A stretch of DNA of 64,000 nt. It comes from CAZAPO01 sp044841755 (GTDB lineage: Bacteria; Bacteroidota; Bacteroidia; Flavobacteriales; Flavobacteriaceae). Positions 44,036 to 52,019 of the stretch are shown here, one piece after another. Where the stretch lies: the NCBI GenBank assembly GCA_044841755.1, contig JAXOFM010000001.1, positions 434,001 to 498,000 of the forward strand, written 5' to 3'. The translations under genes and the position numbers were made by a program. How positions within the stretch are numbered: the first letter of the stretch is position 1; each line of letters starts with the position of its first letter. Below the pieces are notes generated by a model. That model had not been told where the DNA came from, searched no databases, and saw only the letters and a list, made by a program, of their open reading frames with translations.

Positions 44036-45184
44036 TTAGTATCCAAAATCTCTTTTAATAGCATCAGCTCTATCTAACATTTCATCTTTGGTAATACCTC
44101 CAATTTCTTCTAAAATATAAGCAGAACGATAAGTTTTCATTGCCTTTTTAGGTTCTCCTGTTTCTTCATAAAAACGCCCAAGATAATAATGTCCTAGTAA
44201 AGTGTCTGGATATTCTTTTCTAGCCATTTTACCTAGTGCTTCATAATACTCAAAGGTCTTATTCTTTTCAATTGCTGCTGCAATGGCTTTAAAATCGTTG
44301 ACCAATACTTGCTTATCAATGTTAAATAATCCATTGATCGTATTATACTTATCGGTTAGATAATCAACTGGTGAAGTTTCTAGTGGTAATATTTTTTCTT
44401 TGTATTCATCACGACTAATAGGCTGAAACACATAAAATATCTTTTCTAGAGCTTTTGGCATTGCATGAGCAGGTAATGAATAGTGTGTTGGTCCTTCAAA
44501 ATTATCGAACCCATAAATTAATTGGTCATTCTCAATTGTAGCTATACTTTCATTAAGAGCAATAGCATCTTCTCTCAATGGTTTAATGTCATTTGTAGCA
44601 GTCGCTAAGTAGTAGAAGTTTTTATTTTCTATCTGACTCAATCTTGTTGGAATATTTTCCATCATTCCGTAAGAAAGGTCAGGGCTAATTGCTATGTAAG
44701 CATTAAACATTGGATTTTTTTTCAGCATAAAATAGTTCAAAAAACTAGCTGTTTCTCCATGACCAACAATTACTCTAAAATTTGCCATTCTGTAGTTTTC
44801 ATTCATATATGGAATAAGTTCCATAACGATGAAATCGAAAAATTCTGCTCCAGTTTCAGCTGGCATATAATTTTGTTCAGAATAATAGGTGTCTGAATCA
44901 CGAGTGTCAACTTGATTAATTCCCACGATTATAGCTTCAGGCATATCTTCCCAATACGAATAATAATCAACATTTCCTGAAACTATTTCAAATAAATAAT
45001 CCCCATCTAACACCACAAAAAGTGGATAAGTCTTCTCCTCATTTGCTTTGTAATTACGAGGAAGTTGAATTTTGAGTTGCCTTGAGTTTCCTAGCTCATT
45101 AGAATGAAAATCTTCGTAGATGGTTTGAGCAGGCAGTGAAAATAGACAGACAAAAACGAATAAAGTGGTTAGTTTAAATTTCAT
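44036..45184 (-). CDS. Exported alpha/beta-hydrolase (esterase D-like) protein without the usual nucleophile
   Basis: The 382-residue protein has a signal peptide (MKFKLTTLFVFVCLFSLPAQ), an esterase D-like alpha/beta-hydrolase domain (FVVLDGDYLFEIV, IIVGINQVDTRD, AETGAEFFDFIVMELIPYMN) and a C-terminal TPR-like segment (LLGHYYLGRFYEETGEPKKA). The nucleophile elbow, normally GHSxGG, reads GHGETA at residues 141-146, so the catalytic serine is a glycine. This suggests a non-catalytic or changed role. It lies one base before radA and 63 bases after the flippase-like gene in the panC operon. Confidence 0.85.
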   Translation of the reverse strand: MKFKLTTLFVFVCLFSLPAQTIYEDFHSNELGNSRQLKIQLPRNYKANEEKTYPLFVVLDGDYLFEIVSGNVDYYSYWEDMPEAIIVGINQVDTRDSDTYYSEQNYMPAETGAEFFDFIVMELIPYMNENYRMANFRVIVGHGETASFLNYFMLKKNPMFNAYIAISPDLSYGMMENIPTRLSQIENKNFYYLATATNDIKPLREDAIALNESIATIENDQLIYGFDNFEGPTHYSLPAHAMPKALEKIFYVFQPISRDEYKEKILPLETSPVDYLTDKYNTINGLFNIDKQVLVNDFKAIAAAIEKNKTFEYYEALGKMARKEYPDTLLGHYYLGRFYEETGEPKKAMKTYRSAYILEEIGGITKDEMLDRADAIKRDFGY

Positions 45185-45247
45185 TTTTTGAACGATTTGA
45201 GATTTGATATTGGCAAGGTAATCAAATAAGAGGGAAAAGTAAAGGTC

Positions 45248-46228
45248 TTATTGAGATACTTCGGAGGTAGTCTTCTTGCTTTTTCTGTTATAAATTGGAA
45301 GATAAGCTAACGACAAACCTCCTAAAGCAACAATTAAAAGTGTTTGTGATGCCCACACAATATACCCAAATCCGAAACTAGGTTCTTTCGCTATTCCAAA
45401 AATTGAAAAAGCCGCAAAAACTGCAACAGGGTAGGCTCCAACTCCGCCATTTGTAGCGGCTATACTAAAACTTGCTGATATGAATCCAATTAAAATAGCT
45501 GCAAATGGAATATTGGTTGTTTCTTCAATTGAAAATGAAGTAACATAAAACATGAGCACATACATTGCCCAAATAAAGAACGTATGAAAAATGAACGCCC
45601 ATTTCTTCTTCATTTTGAAAATGCTCATGACACCTTCAATCAATCCTTCAATAAATTCGCGAATTTTGAATGCTAACTTAGCTTTACTACGTTTAATGAA
45701 TAAGATGAATGCTAGAAAAAGAACCAACAGAACTCCAATTCCTATAAAGATTTTATAAGGATCAAATCGTTCAGCAAAAAATTGATAAATAAAATCGAAC
45801 TCAAGAAATAGCGTAATCAAAATAATGAGAACCATTACCAACATGTCAGCAACTCTCTCTGCGACAATTGTTCCAAAGCTTTTTTCAAATGGAACACCTT
45901 CATAATTTGTGATAATTGATGCACGTGAGATCTCTCCTGCTCTCGGAATTGTATAATTAATCAAATAAGCAGCCATAACAGCCATAAAACTGTTTGGAAA
46001 ACGAAGCTTATATCCCATTGGATGAATCATAAACTTCCAGCGATAAGCTCTTGATAAATGGCTTAAAGCTCCAAAAAGGACTCCCAGTCCTATCCAAAAA
46101 TAGTTAGCCTCTTTAAAATATTTAGCAAGTTCGGGAAATGAGATTTGAGAAAACGAATACCAAACTAAAGCAACTCCCAAAAGTAACGGAAGTAATATCT
46201 TTAGAATAGTTTTTAGTTGCTTACTCAA
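45248..46228 (-). CDS. UPF0104 / lysylphosphatidylglycerol synthase transmembrane-region family protein
   Basis: The 326-residue protein has about eight to nine hydrophobic helices and matches the YbhN/AglD-type membrane family (PF03706), which includes the membrane part of MprF lipid flippases. Recognisable segments are SHLSRAYRWKFMI, YLINYTIPRAGEISRA, TIVAERVADM and NGGVGAYPVAVFAAF. There is no soluble transferase domain, so it is not a lysyl-lipid synthase itself; a lipid or glycolipid translocase role is inferred. Its start is directly next to the panD stop. Confidence 0.85.
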   Translation of the reverse strand: MSKQLKTILKILLPLLLGVALVWYSFSQISFPELAKYFKEANYFWIGLGVLFGALSHLSRAYRWKFMIHPMGYKLRFPNSFMAVMAAYLINYTIPRAGEISRASIITNYEGVPFEKSFGTIVAERVADMLVMVLIILITLFLEFDFIYQFFAERFDPYKIFIGIGVLLVLFLAFILFIKRSKAKLAFKIREFIEGLIEGVMSIFKMKKKWAFIFHTFFIWAMYVLMFYVTSFSIEETTNIPFAAILIGFISASFSIAATNGGVGAYPVAVFAAFSIFGIAKEPSFGFGYIVWASQTLLIVALGGLSLAYLPIYNRKSKKTTSEVSQ

Positions 46229-46579
46229 TTATTTTAAGAGATTAGTTTTTTCATCTGGAAACACTAAAGATGGCTTAAATGTATTAGCCTCTTCAATGTC
46301 CATGATGGCATAGGTAATAAGTATAAGGGTATCTCCAACAGAAACCTTTCTTGCAGCAGCACCATTTAAGGTAATTTCCCCACTGTTTCTTGGTCCAGGA
46401 ATTACGTAAGTTTCAAGACGTTCACCATTATCGTTATTCACAATTTGGATCTTCTCTCCTTGAACAATATTTGCAGCATCCATCAGGGCTTCGTCAATGG
46501 TAATACTCCCAATATAGTTAAGGTCAGCACCAGTACATTTGACGCGATGAATCTTCGATTTTACTACATGAATTTGCAT
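46229..46579 (-). CDS. panD: Aspartate 1-decarboxylase (precursor)
   Basis: PanD makes beta-alanine from aspartate for pantothenate and coenzyme A synthesis. The 116-residue precursor cleaves itself between G24 and S25 (YIGSITID), leaving a pyruvoyl group at S25, and the downstream ENG-like core is present (NGAAARKVSVGDTLILITYA). The C-terminal tail beyond residue 100 is short and acidic. It lies 13 bases after panC and touches the flippase-like gene, so beta-alanine and pantothenate synthesis are cotranscribed. Confidence 0.96.
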   Translation of the reverse strand: MQIHVVKSKIHRVKCTGADLNYIGSITIDEALMDAANIVQGEKIQIVNNDNGERLETYVIPGPRNSGEITLNGAAARKVSVGDTLILITYAIMDIEEANTFKPSLVFPDEKTNLLK

Positions 46580-46592
46580 AGGGCAAAGGTAA

Positions 46593-47444
46593 TTAATTTA
46601 GTGCGATATTATCTATAAGTCTAACGTCTCCAGCATACACAGCAATAAACGCACGATATTTCTTTTTCTTAGATTTTCTTTTAATTGGTTTTAAGGTTTC
46701 AACGTCTGCAATTGTGAAATATTCTAATTTTAAAAGATCATTTTTAGCAAACTGTTTATCAACCCATTCCATTACTTTCTTAGCACTTTTTGTGCCAAAT
46801 TTCTCTTTGGCAGATTTTAGTATTTTATAAATAAAAGGTGCTTCGTTTTTATGCTCAGGAGTTAATCTTTCATTTCGAGAACTCATTGCCAATCCAGTTA
46901 GTTCTCTGTAAATATCACAACCTACAATATTTACAGGAATATTTTGCTTTTCTACAAGTTTTCTAATTATTTGTAGTTGCTGAAAATCTTTTTCACCAAA
47001 GTAAGCATAATCAGGTTTTACAATTTCAAAGAAGCGTTTTACAACTGTTCCAACTCCGTCAAAATGTCCGTCTCTAAACTCACCTTCCATTTCTTTTTCA
47101 AGACCATCAAAATTAAAACCTACGGATTCAACTTGGTTTCCATAAATATCATCAACTGTTGGTGCATAGACTATTATGTTGTCTTTAGAAACAGTCTCGA
47201 GCAAGCTTATGTCTCTTTCTAATGTTCGTGGATAAGTATCAAGATCTTTGATATTGTTAAACTGTGTTGGGTTCACAAAAATACTTACAAAAACCTTGTC
47301 ATTTTCAGATAAGGCTTGTTTGATTAGAGACAAATGACCATCATGCAAAGCGCCCATTGTTGGAACCAAGCCAATTGACAATTTACTTGTCTTTAAATCC
47401 TGCCAAATTTCAGCAACTTGCTCCTTTGATTTTACAATGTTCAC
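46593..47444 (-). CDS. panC: Pantothenate synthetase
   Basis: PanC joins pantoate and beta-alanine using ATP. The 283-residue protein has the nucleotide motif H34-D-G-H37 in VPTMGALHDGHLSLI, FVNPTQFNNIKDLDTYPRT, YFGEKDFQQLQIIRKLV and the LAMSSRNERL block. All are normal. As first gene of the minus-strand operon it has a promoter about 24 bases upstream. The divergent glycogen synthase-like gene shares the 106-bp gap. Confidence 0.97.
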   Translation of the reverse strand: MNIVKSKEQVAEIWQDLKTSKLSIGLVPTMGALHDGHLSLIKQALSENDKVFVSIFVNPTQFNNIKDLDTYPRTLERDISLLETVSKDNIIVYAPTVDDIYGNQVESVGFNFDGLEKEMEGEFRDGHFDGVGTVVKRFFEIVKPDYAYFGEKDFQQLQIIRKLVEKQNIPVNIVGCDIYRELTGLAMSSRNERLTPEHKNEAPFIYKILKSAKEKFGTKSAKKVMEWVDKQFAKNDLLKLEYFTIADVETLKPIKRKSKKKKYRAFIAVYAGDVRLIDNIALN

Positions 47445-47467
47445 TTTATAAAAAAATTAACAGCGTG

Positions 47468-47475
47468 CAAACTTA
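47468..47475 (-). promoter_or_regulatory. Probable sigma-A -7 box for panC
   Basis: On the minus strand TAAGTTTG followed by C matches TAnnTTTG. It ends 23 bases before the panC ATG and would drive the panC-panD-radA run. Confidence 0.5.
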
Positions 47476-47505
47476 ATATATTAAGGTTAATCTGCATAAT
47501 TTTTG

Positions 47506-47513
47506 TAATTTTG
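47506..47513 (+). promoter_or_regulatory. Probable sigma-A -7 box for the glycogen synthase-like gene
   Basis: TAATTTTG followed by C matches TAnnTTTG, 37 bases before the ATG at 47551 and divergent from the panC promoter. Confidence 0.5.
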
Positions 47514-47550
47514 CGTGTTTTTTATTCTAAAATTTTAAAGCACCTAGCTT

Positions 47551-48360
47551 ATGAAAGATAAAAGAATATTGTATGTGTCCTCTGAAGTGGTACCTTATTT
47601 ACCCGAAACAGAGATCTCATCAATGTCGTTTGAAGCACCAAGAATGGTTAACAAACAAGGAGGACAAATAAGAATATTCATGCCTAGATATGGAAATATT
47701 AATGAGAGAAGGCATCAACTTCACGAGGTAATAAGATTATCTGGAATTAATTTGGTGATCAACGATTTAGACATGCCTCTTATTATTAAAGTAGCATCTA
47801 TACCTAAAGAGCGTATTCAAGTTTACTTTATAGATAATGAAGAGTACTTTAAGAGAAAAGCTACTCTAACTGATGAAAATGGTAAGCTTTTTGATGATAA
47901 TGACGAGCGTTCAATATTCTTTGCAAAAGGAGTTATTGAAACCGTTAAAAAACTGAACTGGTCACCAGACATTATTCATGTACATGGATGGTTAGCTGCT
48001 CTTTTACCCCTTTATTTAAAAGAGTTTTATAAAGACGAGCCATTATTTGCAGAAAGTAAAATTGTAACCTCAGTATACAATCAAAGCTTTGATGAATCGT
48101 TAAATACAAAAATGATTGAGAAGATAAAATTCGACAATATTGATGAAGCTTCAATTAAAGCATTAGAAGCCCCTAGTTATAATAATATTATGAAGGTAGC
48201 TGTTGATTATTCTGATGCATTAATTGTTGGATCTGAAACCATTCCAACAGAGTTGGATGATTATTTAAAAAATTGCGAAAAACCTGTTTTAGATTACCAA
48301 CATCCAGAAGAGTTTGCTGAGGCTTACACTGAGTTTTATACTACCCAAGTTTTAAGTTAA
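47551..48360 (+). CDS. Glycogen/starch synthase-like protein, N-terminal domain only
   Basis: The 269-residue protein matches the N-terminal (GT5) half of bacterial glycogen synthase: ILYVSSEVVPYLPETEIS at the start, FMPRYGNINERRHQLHE, and the IIHVHGWLAALLPLYLK helix. The ADP-glucose-binding KxGG near the start is replaced by PETEIS, and the whole C-terminal Rossmann half with the ExxE-type catalytic site is absent. So it is unlikely to make glycogen alone. It is followed after 6 bases by a DUF4270 lipoprotein gene and then glmS, which looks like an operon. The function is unknown. Confidence 0.85.
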   Translation: MKDKRILYVSSEVVPYLPETEISSMSFEAPRMVNKQGGQIRIFMPRYGNINERRHQLHEVIRLSGINLVINDLDMPLIIKVASIPKERIQVYFIDNEEYFKRKATLTDENGKLFDDNDERSIFFAKGVIETVKKLNWSPDIIHVHGWLAALLPLYLKEFYKDEPLFAESKIVTSVYNQSFDESLNTKMIEKIKFDNIDEASIKALEAPSYNNIMKVAVDYSDALIVGSETIPTELDDYLKNCEKPVLDYQHPEEFAEAYTEFYTTQVLS

Positions 48361-48366
48361 AAATTA

Positions 48367-49989
48367 ATGAAAAAGAAAAATATATTATCTAAGAATATAG
48401 CGCTATTAGCTCTTATATTATCTTTATTTATTGCTTGTGAAAAGGATTTTTCAAGTATAAATTCAGATGTGGTAAATTCTGAAAACACAACACATTTTGG
48501 TACTGATGTAGTGACATACCCTGTTATTACTTATAATAGTACTATTGAGGCCTTTCAATCAAATAACCTGCCTTTAAATCTTTTGGGGTATTTTAATGAT
48601 GTGATTTTTGGTTCCTCTACCGCAAATTTTGTATCACAAATGACGCCTTCAGCATATGATCCATCGTTTGGTGAGAATGTTCAACTAGATTCGGTTATAC
48701 TTACAATTCCATATCTAAGTACTTTAACTAATACAGACGCTGATGGTAATAGTACTTACAGATTAGACTCAATATACGGAAATAGGGAATCATCAATAAA
48801 GCTTTCAGTTTATCAAAACAACTATTTCTTGAAAAGTTTTGATCCAAATTCTGAGTTTAACAGTCCTCAGAGATATTATTCTAATGGTAATACATCAGGA
48901 GCACTTCCTATAAATTCATCAGATCTGGAAGGAACACTCCTTTATGAAGATGAAAGCTTTATTATTAACGATCAGGAAATTATTTTAACCGAATTAGACG
49001 AAGAAGATGAAAAAGTAGAATCTGAAAGAGTTGCTCCAAGTATTAGAGTAAGGTTAGATGATCCTGATGACCCATTAGACACTTATTGGCAGGATACTTT
49101 CCTTAATAAAGAAGGAGAACCAGAGCTTAGTAATCAAAATAACTTTTTTGAATACTTTAGAGGTCTTTATTTTAAAGTAGAGTCAGCAGCTACAGATGGT
49201 CCTATGATGCTTCTTAATTTTAGAAATACAAGTGCCAATATAACGATTTATTATACAAGCGAAACTGAAGATGAAGAAAATGAAGGAGAACCAATTGAAA
49301 ATCCTGGTACTTATGTTCTAAATTTTAGTGGAAATCTTGTAAATATATTTGATAATAATTTTGGCGCAATTCCTAATCCTAATCCTGTAACTGGAGATGA
49401 GAAATTATACCTAAAAGGGGGTCAAGGTAATATGGCAATTATTAATCTTTTTAATGGTGATGATGAAGGTGAATCTCCAGAGTTTGATGCTTTTAAAAAC
49501 GACTTCAAAGAAGATGACAATATGAAACGCTTAGTAAATGAAGCTTACTTAGAGTTTTATGTTGATGAAAGTGTTGTTAACAACTCTGAACCTGATAGAG
49601 TTTATATTTATGATCTAAACAACAACACTCCATTAATTGATTATTTTCTTGATCAATCTGTAAGTGATCTTACCATTAATGCCAAAATCATTCATTTACC
49701 CCCAATCACCGAAGAGACTGATAATCAAGGAAATAAAAAGTACAGAGTTAGAATAACTGAGCATATAAACAATATTATTGTAAGAGATTCAACCAATGTT
49801 AAATTAGGCTTAGTAGTAACTTCAAACGTTGGTGCAGTAGATCCTTATCCTCTTTTTGGTGATGACGGTAAAATAATTCCTTCTGGTACTGCCATTTCAC
49901 CGCAAGGAACGGTACTTCATGGAAATAATTCGTCCGACCCAGAAAAAAGAACTAAATTGACCATTTATTACACAGAACCAGAAAACTAA
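48367..49989 (+). CDS. DUF4270 lipoprotein
   Basis: The 540-residue protein has a lipoprotein signal (LILSLFIACEKDF, cysteine at residue 24) and matches DUF4270, a beta-rich Bacteroidota surface family of unknown function. Recognisable parts are VVTYPVITYNSTIEAFQSN, NLPLNLLGYFNDVIFGSSTA, an acidic stretch with EDEENEGEP, and a C-terminal TKLTIYYTEPEN. Its position between a glycogen synthase-like gene and glmS, with spacings of 6 and 9 bases, points to one transcript. The context is suggestive of an envelope sugar role but gives no direct function. Confidence 0.85.
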   Translation: MKKKNILSKNIALLALILSLFIACEKDFSSINSDVVNSENTTHFGTDVVTYPVITYNSTIEAFQSNNLPLNLLGYFNDVIFGSSTANFVSQMTPSAYDPSFGENVQLDSVILTIPYLSTLTNTDADGNSTYRLDSIYGNRESSIKLSVYQNNYFLKSFDPNSEFNSPQRYYSNGNTSGALPINSSDLEGTLLYEDESFIINDQEIILTELDEEDEKVESERVAPSIRVRLDDPDDPLDTYWQDTFLNKEGEPELSNQNNFFEYFRGLYFKVESAATDGPMMLLNFRNTSANITIYYTSETEDEENEGEPIENPGTYVLNFSGNLVNIFDNNFGAIPNPNPVTGDEKLYLKGGQGNMAIINLFNGDDEGESPEFDAFKNDFKEDDNMKRLVNEAYLEFYVDESVVNNSEPDRVYIYDLNNNTPLIDYFLDQSVSDLTINAKIIHLPPITEETDNQGNKKYRVRITEHINNIIVRDSTNVKLGLVVTSNVGAVDPYPLFGDDGKIIPSGTAISPQGTVLHGNNSSDPEKRTKLTIYYTEPEN

Positions 49990-49998
49990 TCAAAATTT

Positions 49999-51846
49999 AT
50001 GTGTGGTATTGTTGGGTATATTGGGCATCGTGATGCCTATCCTATTATTTTAAAAGGTTTAAAGCGCTTAGAGTATAGAGGATATGATAGTGCTGGAATT
50101 GCATTATACAATGAAGATCATATAAAGCTTTCCAAAACAAAAGGAAAAGTTGATGATCTTGAAAGAAAAATTCAAGATGAAATCTCTACTACAGGCACCT
50201 TAGGTATTGGGCATACTCGTTGGGCTACTCATGGAGTTCCTAATGACGTAAACTCTCATCCACATTTTTCAAAATCTGGTGATCTGGTAATAATTCATAA
50301 TGGAATTATTGAAAATTACGAAGCCCTAAAAAAAGAGTTAATTAACAGAGGGTATTCATTCAAATCTGATACTGATACTGAGGTTCTGGTTAACCTTATT
50401 GAAGACATCATGATTAATGAAAATATCATGCTTGGTAAGGCAGTACACATTGCTTTAAACCAAGTTGTAGGTGCTTATGCAATTGCAGTTTTCGACAAAA
50501 ACAAGCCAAATGAAATTGTTGTAGCAAAGCTAGGAAGCCCTTTAGCTATTGGTATTGGTGATGATGAGTTTTTTATCGCTAGTGATGCTTCTCCATTTAT
50601 TGAATATACTAACAACGCTATTTATCTAGAGGATGAAGAAATGGCTGTGGTTAGAAGAGGAAAAGACATAAAAGTTAGAAAAATTCAAGACGATTCAATG
50701 GTTGATCCATACATTCAAGAGCTTCAGTTAAATCTTGAGCAAATTGAAAAAGGTGGATACGATCATTTCATGTTAAAAGAGATCTACGAACAACCACACG
50801 CCATAAGAGACACCTATAGAGGTCGCCTTTCATTGGAAAGAGCTATCATCAAAATGGCAGGTGTTGAGGATAATATGAAAAAGTTCCTTAGCGCCGAAAG
50901 AATAATTATTGTCGCATGTGGTACTTCTTGGCATGCAGGATTAGTTGCCGAATACATTTTTGAAGATCTTGCAAGAATTCCTGTTGAAGTAGAATATGCC
51001 TCTGAGTTTAGATATCGAAATCCTGTTATCACGGAAAATGATCTTGTTATTGCCATTTCGCAATCAGGAGAAACCGCTGACACCCTAGCTGCAATAAAAT
51101 TGGCCAAGGAAAGAGGTGCTTTTGTTTTTGGTGTATGTAATGTTGTTGGTTCTTCTATTGCAAGAGAAACTGATGCAGGAGCATATACTCACGCTGGGCC
51201 TGAAATTGGAGTGGCTTCAACAAAAGCGTTTACTACTCAAATAACTGTTCTTACTCTAATTGCTCTTAGATTAGCTAGAGCTAAAGGAACCATTTCAAGC
51301 TCAGACTTTAGAATGCATATGTTGGAATTAGAAATGATTCCCGACAAAGTTGAAAAAACACTAGAATCTGATGCGCACATTAAAATGATTGCCGATACCT
51401 ACAAACATGCAACCAATTGCTTGTATTTAGGACGAGGATATAATTTTCCTGTTGCTTTAGAGGGTGCTCTTAAGCTTAAAGAGATTTCATATATACATGC
51501 TGAAGGCTATCCTGCGGCAGAAATGAAACACGGCCCTATAGCATTAATTGACGAGAATATGCCTGTAATAGTTATTGCTACAAAAAAAGGACACTACGAA
51601 AAAATTGTAAGCAACATTCAGGAGATAAAATCTAGAAAAGGTAAAATAATAGCAATTGTTACAGAAGGAGATACATCAGTTAAAGAGTTAGCAGATCACG
51701 TAATTGAAATTCCTGAATCTCTAGAATCACTTTCACCTTTATTAACTACAATTCCACTACAATTATTATCTTATTATATAGCTGTAATGTTAGATAAGAA
51801 TGTAGACCAACCTAGGAATTTAGCTAAATCTGTAACGGTAGAGTAA
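49999..51846 (+). CDS. glmS: Glutamine--fructose-6-phosphate aminotransferase (isomerizing)
   Basis: GlmS makes glucosamine 6-phosphate from fructose 6-phosphate and glutamine, the entry to peptidoglycan and amino-sugar synthesis. The 615-residue protein has the N-terminal glutaminase with C2 as nucleophile (MCGIVGYIGHRDA) and two SIS domains (VACGTSWHAGLVAEYI, AISQSGETADTLAAI, KAFTTQ, AEMKHGPIALIDE), ending RNLAKSVTVE. It is complete. It starts 9 bases after the DUF4270 gene. I saw no glmS ribozyme upstream. Confidence 0.98.
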   Translation: MCGIVGYIGHRDAYPIILKGLKRLEYRGYDSAGIALYNEDHIKLSKTKGKVDDLERKIQDEISTTGTLGIGHTRWATHGVPNDVNSHPHFSKSGDLVIIHNGIIENYEALKKELINRGYSFKSDTDTEVLVNLIEDIMINENIMLGKAVHIALNQVVGAYAIAVFDKNKPNEIVVAKLGSPLAIGIGDDEFFIASDASPFIEYTNNAIYLEDEEMAVVRRGKDIKVRKIQDDSMVDPYIQELQLNLEQIEKGGYDHFMLKEIYEQPHAIRDTYRGRLSLERAIIKMAGVEDNMKKFLSAERIIIVACGTSWHAGLVAEYIFEDLARIPVEVEYASEFRYRNPVITENDLVIAISQSGETADTLAAIKLAKERGAFVFGVCNVVGSSIARETDAGAYTHAGPEIGVASTKAFTTQITVLTLIALRLARAKGTISSSDFRMHMLELEMIPDKVEKTLESDAHIKMIADTYKHATNCLYLGRGYNFPVALEGALKLKEISYIHAEGYPAAEMKHGPIALIDENMPVIVIATKKGHYEKIVSNIQEIKSRKGKIIAIVTEGDTSVKELADHVIEIPESLESLSPLLTTIPLQLLSYYIAVMLDKNVDQPRNLAKSVTVE

Positions 51847-52019
51847 GTTTTTCATAATAAAAGAGGGGCTTTACTGCACTTTTTTCAAAAATCATATCGA
51901 AAAAATATTATATTAGCACAAGATATATTATGCGTGCATAGTTATTTTTTTAAAAAATATCTTCACGTTGACAAAATATACACCTATATTGTTTTTTAGA
52001 AATTAAATCAAAACCCAAT

